From NCBI GenBank assembly GCA_003427395.1, contig BFEA01000120.1, positions 1,542,888 to 1,583,322 on the forward strand: a stretch of 40,435 nt of DNA, written 5' to 3'. Each line of letters begins with the position of its first letter. Within the stretch, counting starts at the first letter, position 1. The DNA comes from Chara braunii. Lineage: Eukaryota > Streptophyta > Charophyceae > Charales > Characeae. Position numbers and translations under genes: made by a program. Below are positions 30,231-39,688 of the stretch, piece by piece. The notes below the pieces were generated by a model that was not told where the DNA came from, made no database searches, and saw only the letters and a program-made list of their open reading frames with translations.

Positions 30231-32310
30231 ATGAGATTTAATACGGCAGATGCGGAAAATGCGGAGAATGGACCATGCCGTATCAATCAAGAAACGGAAG
30301 AGGCGCTGATAATAGGGGAACCTGATTTCCTTACAGCGCAGGAGAGACAATTGATGGTAGAGACCATGAGAGGAAGGCATACTGCCTATGCCTTCAATGA
30401 TGACGAACGTGGCCGCCTGAATGTTGACAAGATCCTGATGATTCAGATACATACCGTGCTGCATGAACCATGGAATCTGCGAGGTGCGCGATATCCGAAC
30501 CCGGCTGATGAAGAAAAGGTGGTAGATTATCTTGACGGGAAGATCCGCACTCATGTCTCAGGCTACTCGAGTGGGCCATATGCATCCCCTTGGTTTTGCT
30601 TTGTCAAACCAAATGGGACGCTGAGATGGGTACAGGATTTGCACCGCTTAAATGCTATAACAGTGAGAGATGCAGGGGGATCTCCCTAACGCTGATGCGC
30701 TTTCAGAGGCATGCGCAAGAAGATCCATAATATCTCTCATAGACTTGTATTTTGGTTATGACCAGTTTCTTGTTTACCCTTCGGACATGCCAGTGACTGC
30801 AACTCGAGGGTTGATTCACATGAATGTCGCACTGCACGGGTGGACGAATGCAGTTGCCATGGTCTAGAGACACATGGTGAGGGCAATGCAACCAGTGAGT
30901 CCTCCCATTACACAACCTTACATCGATGATCTGGCTGTGAAAGGGCCAAAAGAGAAGAATGAGCAGGAGGTGATGCCTGGGATTATACGATTTGTCTGGG
31001 ATCATGTACAAGATATATGCAAAGTCCTAGACTTGCTAAAGGAGCATAACCTCACTGCAAGCGGAACAAAGTCCAGGCATCGTATGGGTGGAGCAACAAT
31101 CTTAGGGTTTGTGTGCGACGAGAGGGCTCGTCGGCCGGACACTAAAAAGACAAACAAAATTCTCGAATGGCCAACACCATTCGAGACAATTACAGAGGTG
31201 AAGAGCTTCCTAGGAACACGTGGGTTTTAGAGAGTGTCCATCAAAGGGTTTGTGGCAAAGAGAGAGCAATTGCGAAAGCTTGAGCGCCAAGGTCTGAATT
31301 GGGAATGGGGAGACAAGCAGGAGTCAGTGATAGAGGGTCTGAAGAAAGAGTTTGAGGAAGGGGGTTTAGTGCTGGCGGTACCAGACCACGCGGCTGTGAT
31401 GACCAGACCTTTTATCGTGGAAACAGACGCAGGGCCGACTGCCCTGGGAGGGGTACCGATCCAACGAGACCTCAATGGAGAAGAACGACCGCTAAGGTTT
31501 GAGAGTCGAACGCTTAACACAACCGAGAGGAATTACTCTCAGTTTAAGCGCGAGACCTTGGCAGTTCTTCACTGCTTGAGGATTTTCAGAAACTATCTCT
31601 TTGATAGCAGATTTATGTTGAGGGTGGACCCAACTGCTCTGGCTGGTTCCCTTAAGAACTTCGCTCCTTCAGATCCAACCATTGCCAGGTGGTTGACGCA
31701 CATCTGGATGTTTGATTTCGAATTGGAGCGTATTCCTGGGAACAAGAATAGGGCAGATGGGTTAAGTTGCGTCGACTGGGACAAGAGCAACAAAGGGGTA
31801 ATTGAAGATACTCCGCCGGTCGACGGGTTTCTGGACAAGGAAGAGGACGTTAAACTCCACATTAACTCCTTTGGTCACATTGGAGACCGGACCCCAGCAG
31901 GTAGAAAAGCATGAACGATTGGTAGGTGAAATGTACCTGCTGGCAAACTCGTTGCTTCAAGAAGAGGTTGCTAAGATTGAAGGAGAGGGGCAAGATAGAG
32001 AGGAGAACGTGATCCATGAAGGAGAGGACGATGACTTTGAAGAAGGTGAGATAAAAGAGGCCTTTCACTCGGAAGAATATGACGGAATATATCTACAGCT
32101 AGGAATGCTTCTTTCGTGTGAAATGAGAGAAAGGGATGCTAGCGAAAACGTCCTCAAGATGCGGCCAAATTTCTTGGTGAGAGACGACCATCTGTTTATG
32201 AGAAGTAAAGGGATGAATCCCAGAAGGGTAGTCTGCGGCGTAAATCGACAGATTGACGTTACGACAACCCTTCATGATGGAACGGCAGGTGGCCATAGGA
32301 GTGCAGGAAG
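30231..32310 (+). pseudogene. Reverse transcriptase, RNase H and integrase start of element B, broken
   Basis: Frame 3 (to 30689) has the RT entry block WFCFVKPNGTLRWVQDLHRL. Frame 1 continues with IISLIDLYFGYDQFLVYPSD (catalytic Asp present) and YIDD at 30919-30930, stops at 30865 and 31228, then the RT connection and RNase H: FIVETDAGPTALGG (Asp codon 31426), YSQFKRETLAVLH (Glu) and a VDPTAL block in place of the usual TDH. The RNase H ends with GNKNRADGLS. Near 31870 the reading moves to frame 2 and reaches an integrase zinc-binding start (RRVVCGVNRQIDVTTTLHDG then TAGGHR), which breaks off at about 32300. Domain order is typical of Ty3/gypsy pol. Confidence 0.88.
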
Positions 32311-32807
32311 CTCAGGAGACTGTAGGGCAAGTCATGGCTGAGGGAGAAAATCTAGAGGAGTGTCAGGAGTCGACCACACCTCAAGATATGCCTCTTGTTA
32401 CAGGACTGGAGGAGGCATTGGGATCTTGGGCTACTGGTTCTGGGCCAGAGGCACGAGGTGATGAGCAGGTGACGTAGACAGATGATAGAGCGGCCTGTCC
32501 TACTCCTTCAGGGGCTCCTCAGCAGGAGGTTACGAGCGAGGCTACATCAACCCCCTCATCAGTACCCTCGCAGAGCGAAGGCAAGATGTCCCAAAGAAAG
32601 CCTAGCAAGTGCTTCTACTGCAAGAGGGGCAAGCATATGTATGACGACTGTCCCAAGAGCCTCAAAGATGAGGCAGATGGCTTGGTCACCAGGGAGGCAT
32701 CTGGGAGGTGGAGAGATAGGGATGGGAACCTAGTTCCTAAGACTCATGATGGGGTGAGGGCGCAGTTGTATAGGCCGCTGCAGATGGTCATGAGTGATCA
32801 GGAGTAG
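32300..32807 (+). pseudogene. gag C-terminal fragment of a third retroelement
   Basis: Frame 3 from about 32300 reads an acidic, Gln-rich segment, a TAG at 32475, a Pro/Ser/Thr-rich linker, and then an intact zinc knuckle C-F-Y-C-KRGK-H-MYDD-C (about 32610-32651). After it come PKSLKDEADGLVTREASGRW and a stop at 32805. This is the end of a gag protein, but it stands after, not before, the pol genes of element B, so it must come from another element joined here by insertion, deletion or template switching. RNA binding is the known role of such knuckles. Confidence 0.75.
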
Positions 32808-33456
32808 GGTTCATTGATAGGGTCCGGAAAGATCTATAACTAGCATGTATAAGACATCTCTGACTTAGTGACTGATGAATTATTATATATAGGAGAACAC
32901 ATGGAGGATTGGATCACGCCCGTGTACATCAGTAACTAGAGCTGACATTGAGATGCTAACTTTGCATTATAGACTTTTTGGATTAATGGTATATAGGGGG
33001 ATATTGAGTGTGACTTGATTACTTCGTTTTTTCTTTAGTATGGTGTGGAGTGTTTTTAGATAGTGCTTTTGTGTGAGTTATGTTTCTTTCTTGTTCAGAG
33101 CGGTGTGAGATCCTGATTTCTTTTTACCTTGATTTTTTTTTTTTGGCTCTTCGGATACTCTGAGTTCTTGTTGTATACTGTGACACTTGGTACGATACCC
33201 AGACTCTTTGTGTGATACTTGAATTCTTTGTACGATACCTTGACCATTTTCGATATGGACGGGAGCCTTTGATTGTTGCAAGGCCCCAGATTTTGTGCGC
33301 ATGTGCGAGTCTCAGACTTCTTTCTCTTTGTGTGGTGTGTCACACTCATCCTCAGTTTGTGGACTTGCCCATATGAATGACTATTGTGATGAAATAAATG
33401 TTGTGAAATGACCTGATCTGCACCATCTTCCTCTGTACATAGGCATACCTGCCACA
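32808..33456. other. Unassigned, AT-rich
   Basis: A TATATATA word at about 32884 and a loose repeat of TTTGTRYGATACYTTGA words at 33180-33245. No gene or clear element boundary found. Confidence 0.4.
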
Positions 33457-33660
33457 ATGGCGGACGAAGTCATAAGTACAGTGAAAAAGAGTGCACCTCA
33501 CATCTTTTTAAGAGGAAAGACTTATGTCATAATTTGTAAGAGCATGAGTGATGATAAATGGAAAGGTCGCAACCAAAATTGTGTTTTGTGTGTGGTTCAA
33601 AAGCGAGAGAAGGAAACTCAATGGTGGATTGAGGTTTTTCCTTATGTAAAAGTGATATAA
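33457..33660 (+). CDS. Small ORF, 67 codons, unknown
   Basis: The ATG at 33457 has a good context (CACAATGGCG) and follows a pyrimidine-rich stretch and CATAG that could be a splice acceptor. The product is basic (MADEVISTVKKSAPHIFLRG at its start, a KWKGRNQNCVLCVVQKREKE centre, and a WWIEVFPYVKVI end). The mix of residues looks more protein-like than most frames in this window, but I know no family. It may be the N-terminal part of a retroelement protein or a first exon; no continuation was found. Confidence 0.3.
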   Translation: MADEVISTVKKSAPHIFLRGKTYVIICKSMSDDKWKGRNQNCVLCVVQKREKETQWWIEVFPYVKVI

Positions 33661-34574
33661 TGAGAGAGCATTCCGATGAGATGCTATAACGATGAAAATT
33701 TTTATGTGAATGTAAGTCTGACGAGGAAAGACCAAAAATTTTGTGAGAATAATGACTGGAAAACTTATGGCAATTGAGATAGAATTCTGAAAAACATTTG
33801 AGAAATGTAAATAAGACGTGTGACCTTACCTGCCCTGATCAAAGCAAGGGAGACACGACCTTGTGGGTTTATTGAGTATTTTGTTGGAATATTAAGAAAG
33901 ACACTATCCCTCCACGTAGTCCCGTTGACAGTTGATACGTGATCCTTTGGTTATGCTGAAAGCTTTTGAGAGAGAATGTCATACCACAATGAAGTCAGTC
34001 TAAGGGACATATTTTGTGAGGCCACGCTAAGGGGATATACTTAGCATCGCTGAAACTGTAGGACCTAACTCCCAGCAAGGACCGCTGACCGGCGCAACCT
34101 GGCAACGGGACCATGGCTCACCAAAAGTTAAGTCTTGAAGGGTCGGCCGCCCGAAGAGGCTTAGCTAGAAGGAAGGTCATTGGGGTTGATCAAGTCAAGA
34201 GTCGGGACCCTTTGGGGTGCCAAGATAGGAAGAATTGCTTATCGTTGCGTAACCAACGAGGGCACCATCGCTATATAACAACGAGGTGGGCCGTGGATTC
34301 TGCGTGATCGACCGTTCCATGGTGGGCCAAGATGGAGACCTGAAGCCACCTGTGGTAGACTCCAGGATGGGCGTTCATTATGATTGACTATTTGAGGTGG
34401 TAAGCATTACCATTTGGGGACTTAAGGTGCCCCGTATTTTGAGAGGTCTCGGTTAGGGCCCGCGTCCGAAGTTATGACCTCGTACGCAGGGCGATGACTA
34501 AACAGGACACCCAACGATGAACCGGCAGATGTCTACGGCGAAGGGAGAGGACTATCAACCTACTACCTGGGAGC
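33661..34574. other. Unassigned
   Basis: No gene, tandem repeat or element boundary that I can support. A 64-codon plus frame at 34113-34307 shows no recognisable motif. Confidence 0.4.
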
Positions 34575-34972
34575 GGGTAGTACGCTGTAGTACGGAACAC
34601 AGTATCCCCTAAATCCGAGGCCAGGACGTGGGAGACCCAGGTTAAAACCCTGGCAGTGGAACGACGTGACGAGAGCGGATTGATAAAAATACCTCGAACG
34701 GATTCGAGCCGGTGAATCGGATTGGTTACTTCCTCGTCAGCAAATGTGATTTTGTTGAATTTATAGTTTTGATTGTCCGACGCGACGGGGGCGTCGCTTA
34801 ATAGGGTCCGAAAAATTGTCGGTCCGAACACCCTTACAAGGGTATTTGGGCGTATTTTTGCATCTCACAGAGGATGCGTCTCCAACAATATCCGAGAGAG
34901 TGTCTCCTTTCTGGGTGACCACAACCAACTCCCAGAGGTTGGGATTGACACTCGCATTTTTTTTTTTTTTTT
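34575..34972 (+). mobile_element. SINE-like element with tRNA-type T arm, T-run end (tentative)
   Basis: At 34637-34653 the sequence CCAGG-TTAAAAC-CCTGG has the exact geometry of a tRNA T arm (5-bp stem, 7-base loop) and a B-box-like core. A weak A-box-like word (TGTAGTACGG) lies about 60 bp upstream. A 16-base T run closes the segment at 34957-34972, as in the neighbouring candidate. The rest of a tRNA fold is not evident, so this may be a decayed pol III SINE or coincidence. Confidence 0.3.
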
Positions 34973-35598
34973 AATTGGATCAGAGAGTGTGTGGGCGTGC
35001 GTCTAGAGGGCGCGCGTTAGGCTAGCTAGATGGTTAGTCGGTATAAACCGATAACCCCGCTTGGTAGTACGAGTTAGGAGTGGGTTAGGATCTTAGAGGG
35101 CATTGCGCAAGGGCCAACCTCGCGCACGTGGACAAAATTACAATTCATTGACAATTCTACAATTGAGAGTACAGGTGAAGGAAAACTCTGTTTGACTCAC
35201 AACAGGTGGCGTTCGGGGGCCGTGCCGTGCGGGCCACGCAGATGCCCGGTTTGACCATGTGTTGTCGGCAGTAGGAGCCGTGACAAAATTTAGCTAGGAT
35301 GGCACGGGCCGGGTGCGGTGTGAGTGAAAGTCGGGGTCTTTCCGATCCGAAGGCGATAAATGGGCAATCTTTCGACGAATAGGGTGGGGTAGGAGAGCCT
35401 CGGCCGTGACCGCAGCATGGCAAGGTGGTATGCGTGACAAGCAGAGCAAAGCCTAACCCTCCAATCAGCAAAACACGGCGTCGCGGGGGCCATGAGCTCA
35501 GGCCATAAGCTAAGTGGTGGCCTCGGTACGCTCCCGCACGCCCCCGCCGGCTGCAGATACTGCTAATATGGAGATTCGCGCAAGCTAAGCTCAGACTT
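34973..35598. other. Unassigned
   Basis: GC-rich, without a supported gene. Minus frames at 35157-35493 are open but without recognisable motifs. Confidence 0.4.
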
Positions 35599-35857
35599 GG
35601 GCTTAGCCCTATTGGTTACAACATTGGACTTCCAACTTGCAGATCTTGAGATCGAGGCCAGCAGTCAGTGTGGAGGAGCAGAGGAGCGCATTTCAGGAGA
35701 AAGCTGAGGGGGCGAGGGTCCTGTGGGATTATCCCCTTTAGTTTTGCGAGGGGTTTCAACCGCGGGCCCGTTAGGAAGGACCGAGGATTAAGTACCAACG
35801 GTCCTCCTCCCCCTCGTCTGTTTCCCCGAATTTTTTTTTAATTTTTTTTTTTTTTTT
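35599..35857 (+). mobile_element. tRNA-derived SINE candidate with T-run end
   Basis: The head resembles a tRNA gene: GGGCTTAGCC start, A-box-like TAGCCCTATTGG (35604-35615), a TTGGACTTCCAA segment whose CTTCCAA matches the anticodon loop of tRNA-Gly(UCC), and a B-box-like AGATCGAGGCC (35649-35659) about 45 bp after the A box. A non-tRNA body of about 170 bp follows, closed by T9-AA-T16 at 35831-35857. The order tRNA-like head, unrelated body, homopolymer end is that of a SINE. The stems of the tRNA fold are poor, so it is not a functional tRNA. Confidence 0.5.
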
Positions 35858-36074
35858 ACCTTTGTCCCAATAGTGGAACTTGGTCCGGTGCCGGTACCAG
35901 GGCCGGCCGTGGGTCCCATGAGCCTAGCTCAGAGGGTGTAACCCATGAATTGTTAAAATACAGACCCGTGTTCGGACCCAGATAATGGAGCCTGATAAGT
36001 AAAAACCAAAAATTTCTGGATTGACGGGGCCGGTCTGGTCCACGATGATATCTCGGGGCCAACGCCCTGACACG
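35858..36074 (+). other. Segment between SINE candidate and U6-like sequence
   Basis: No plant upstream sequence element or TATA box at the expected places for a U6 promoter was recognised. The words GGGGCCGGTCTGGTCC and TCTCGGGGCC lie just before U6. This argues either for a diverged promoter or for a retroposed U6 copy. Confidence 0.4.
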
Positions 36075-36192
36075 GTCCTTCGGGACATCCGTTGTAATTG
36101 GAATGATACAGAGAAGATTAGCATGGCCCCTGCGCAAGGACGACACGCATAAAATCGAAAAGAGCCCCGACCCTTTTTTTTTTTTTTTTTTT
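36075..36192 (+). ncRNA. U6: U6 spliceosomal snRNA-like sequence
   Basis: U6 is the catalytic snRNA of the spliceosome, made by RNA polymerase III. The 5' stem-loop GTCC-TTCG-GGAC is at 36075-36086, the ACAGAGA box at 36108-36114, the AGC triad at 36120-36122, and the internal stem-loop region CATGGCCCCTGCGCAAGG follows, all in the order and spacing of plant U6. The T run at 36174-36192 could act as terminator. Differences from the usual plant sequence that I can see are AATGATACAG for AACGATACAG, GGACGACACG for GGATGACACG, an altered region after the 5' stem, and an altered 3' end. Without a recognised promoter it may be a retropseudogene. Such copies are common in genomes. Confidence 0.85.
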
Positions 36193-37400
36193 GCTGCGTA
36201 CAATGATTTTCTTTCGTCGCTGCACCCGTTGATTGAATTTCGTCGCTAAGCACTGCGCTACGGCCGAAAGGGTTGGCGCCAAGAGGGAGGTGCAAGACAG
36301 GGACTTGACGAAGAAGAGGGAAAGAGACTGGAAGGAATACGAGGTAAAGAAAGGAGGAAGGGTCGAAGAAGGCAGCAGACACAGCCGACTGATGAGTGTG
36401 CATGCGCGCGCATACGTGTAAGAGGGAGCAGGGCAGGAAAGAACGGTACGTACCTGGACGAGGTAGTGAGGGCGCACAGCAATACTGACGGACAGATACT
36501 CGTCGAGCTTGGAAATTGGGGCAAAAGACTAATCGAACCGTCTAGTAGCTGGTTTTCCCCGAAGATCTCAAGTCGGTCGTTATTCCGCCTGTTGCGCATG
36601 GCAACTTACTCCGCCTGCGATCATTCTTCCGCATGTAGAAGCCAACTAATCACGGACGGAGAGAAGGGCATGGGAAAGATGCTTACCTGGAAGGAGTGGC
36701 AATGCGCGATGAATCGAACGTCGAACTACGGTGACTAGCTACGCGCTAACCAGCTCGAAGAGGACTACTTACCTGGTCGGGTAACGGTCGTGAGCAATAG
36801 GGGCTGCAAACAGGGGGCACAAACGAGTGTATCTGCCCGCATCATGCGGAAGATTCATTCGATCTTGCTCATCCTATCGATGGCAGTTGCCGGGCGCAGC
36901 CGAAAGATTGGAGACTTACCTGTTGGTCGGTGCGATTGCTCAAAGGAGGACGGCGTCAAGCCAACTGCAGAGTAATGCTTAACTGGCACTCCATCTGACC
37001 ATAAGTCGGCGAAAGATTCACTTACATTTTCGGAGAATGACAATGTTCGTTTTCATCGTCGGCATTTGACATTTGGATTCCGGTGCTCGTCTTGATCGTT
37101 GTCCTCAGGCTTGGTGTTCGTCGTGATCAAGGTATTCGTCTTGTTCATCGTGTTTATCCCTTGCGTCGTACTTGGGTTCGTGCTCGTACTGGTGATGCCC
37201 GCGCTGCTGTCCACCCGTCGTCATCCCAATTCTCGTTGACATCATCAGCGTACGAACGCTAGCAGGGCCCCACGGGCATTGGGGAGAATGAATGAACCTG
37301 GCCGAGGCATCGGCCAGGGGTGTTAACCGACGGTGGGTAACATTCTGAGAGGGTCGTGAAGGGTGACTAATGCTTACCCGTTGTTAGGAACTAGAGCTGG
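36193..37400 (-). other. Unassigned; cluster of splice-donor-like sites on the minus strand
   Basis: No repeat or domain recognised. On the minus strand, donor-type words follow one another: CAG-GTAAGT before exon end 36920, CAG-GTAAGT at 36773, CAG-GTAAGC at 36687, CAG-GTACGT at 36454. Plausible acceptors (CTCTGCAG, TTTGCAG) allow tiny exons at 36920-36964 and 36773-36803, with less certain ones at 36687-36734 and 36454-36484. This is described further among the findings. Confidence 0.3.
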
Positions 37401-39688
37401 GCCGTTCCTAAGTCATACCTGAGGTTGTTCGACTGTTCACCCTTCCAGACGAAGTCGGATGAGAGCTCAGGAATCGTGATGGTAGAAAAGGAACGGGAGG
37501 GATCAAGAAGGAAGCCATGACTAATAAAAGATGAGAAACTGAGAAAACATAGATCAGACGAACATAATGAAGGGGGGTAGGATGCCTGCCTGGCACGACA
37601 TTCAGTAGGAGTAGGTCTTTTCATAGTGCGTCTTGGAGGGAATGTCACTTTCCATGTGAGGCAAGGTGTTGCTGCTCCGCTACAGAAAGTGCTGTTTTTC
37701 CATCCACCTACTGAGGGCCTCACGGTGATTTGACTACTGCGCTGTACCAGGCAGCATGTGCTATGTTTTACGGTTATTGCGCTAAGATTCTTCTACTGCA
37801 TTAGGATTTTCAATTATAGCTGTGAACCGCTGTTGCCATTGTGCATACTATTGCTCCGTTGTCAAACCTTTCGGCAACAGGCCGTGTATAGGCGAATCAA
37901 GGGAGAGGTACGAGCTGAAGGGCGAATTGCTACGCTATTTTGTACAGGCTGCTACAACAAAAATTGTGACTTTGAAGTGATTTCTTGCCGGTCGGCCGCT
38001 CAGTCGACTCCTCGCTGAGCACGATGATAACGGGTTGACTCGACTGTTGCCTGATTCTTTCGACTCCTAAACATTACTGCTAAATGTCAGAATCACTACT
38101 AGGGATGATCACAGCGGAAGGTAGCTATTTGCTAAGGGCCAACCATACAATGGCGGTTCCAACTGTGCGTTTTTTGTTGCTGTGCGGCTTACAACTACTG
38201 CTGTGCACAACCGCTGCGTGTTATAGTGTACGTTGAACTGGCATGACTGCTATGTGCTGCTGCACCTTGCTGTCATGCGACGTTGTGCTTCGCTATTACT
38301 GCATATTGTTGCAGGTTATTACGGTAGCGGAGCCTGATGCAGGGCGTCGTTACTTTGCTTGGCTATAGTGTATTGCTGTTTGTCAAATAATGTTGAGTCT
38401 CGCTTGCATTTCGAATAGAGAACGGGGGCTTGACCTATTCAAAGATAACTATATAGGATGCATAACGGCAGTTTGATCTGACAGGAAGCACGATGTGTTT
38501 AATTAGATTCATACAGGGGGGGTCCACTATTACGACTTAGAGGGTTAATAGGTGGTGCCACTATTCTCAGCACCAACAAACTGGTGTTGCTGCTCTACCA
38601 GGCAAGGAACCGGTGTGTGAAGATTGAGAGTTAGAAGGGGTAATGGGCAAGGGACTGTAACAGTCGCTGTTCAAACAGGCGGAATAGTAGCAGATTATGG
38701 TCCGTACTCCGTTTGTTGTGGCTGCCGTGTTACCATCTCGAGACTGATATTGTCTAAAGGAGCTTATGCCATCGCCTGCTGTTACAACTTCTATCTTTCA
38801 CAGACCAAGGATGTTGATTGAGTTAGCTTGCTGCTACCTCTTGACAGAATAACTGTTTGCTACGACGAATAGGTGTTACTTTAAAACGTTGTTGTTTTCA
38901 ACAGCAACAAAGAGTACGCATCCGGTTGAGGCGGGTGGTGAATTGTCGTTGTCAAAGCGAGATGTTGTTACGAGGAACCGGTTGTTGCTACTGAACTACT
39001 CCAAGTTGTTGAGGTCCTTGCAATCGAAAGACTACTGCTGTGGTTGGGGAAAAGTCTGCGCTGCTGCAGTACACCGCTACTGTTCCTCTTTACGGCGGGG
39101 TCGCTACTGCGATTTAGAGTTGTCAGGGAGCTGTTACGCGGAGTTCTGGCCTTGATCAGACTGTCTTTACTGCGTTCATCGGCCATCATTGCGGGACCCT
39201 CAGGCGACAGAAGATAACAAGGCCCTCTCCCGTGAGTTTGAGAGCACCCCTCTTATATCTGATAGTCTAAACATCTCTTTTTCTATCCTTCTTACTCTAA
39301 GTCTCGTCTATTGGTTCAGAGAGGAAGGAGGCAGACGGGATTGAAACCTGTAGGACCGCGCCAAGGCCTCTGTGGGAGGTTCGCCCCACCGATTGCGGGA
39401 GCTCTGCCGGAGCCCAGGCGGGGTTCTGGAGGCAGGGAACACTCAGGTATAAACTCGTTAACCCGTGTGATCCCTTCCCCTACACTATTATTCCCTTGGG
39501 CTATTTGATAACATAATTAGGAAAGGTTATTACTTTTTATTTTTGTTATGTATGTCAGGACATGCTTTTGAAAAGGTTAAATCAACAATTATATATAAGA
39601 GATCAGATACTTTGAGCCAATTCAGACAGAATGAATTGGGAGAAGACGGGAGAAAGGGTTTTGCATGCTTTGACTGGGTCAACCCAAG
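37401..39688. other. Unassigned
   Basis: No protein family, RNA or element recognised. From about 38140 to 39180 the word ACTGCTGY and related CTGCTAC/GTTGCTGC words recur often, suggesting decayed simple-sequence DNA. At 39310-39450 there is a GC-rich stretch ending in CACTCAGGTATAAAC, a possible donor site, without a recognisable product. Confidence 0.4.

Larger units (their letters stand above)
26671..32310 (+). mobile_element. Ty3/gypsy LTR retrotransposon B, decayed and 3'-truncated
   Basis: PBS, gag with zinc knuckle, aspartic protease, reverse transcriptase, RNase H and the first part of integrase follow one another on the plus strand. The coding frame changes (3, then 2, 3, 1, 2) and many stops intervene. 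The integrase reading stops inside its zinc-binding domain at about 32300, where a piece of another element's gag begins. No 3' LTR is seen. It uses a different primer tRNA and its proteins are only distantly similar to those of element A, so the two belong to different lineages. Confidence 0.88.

Noticed and set aside
34113-34307. Plus-strand frame of 64 codons starting MAHQKLSLEG
   Set aside because: No motif, no supporting splice sites, and similar-length frames occur by chance throughout.
35599-35670. Functional tRNA-Gly(UCC) gene
   Set aside because: Box-like words and the anticodon loop are there, but the acceptor, D and anticodon stems do not pair properly.
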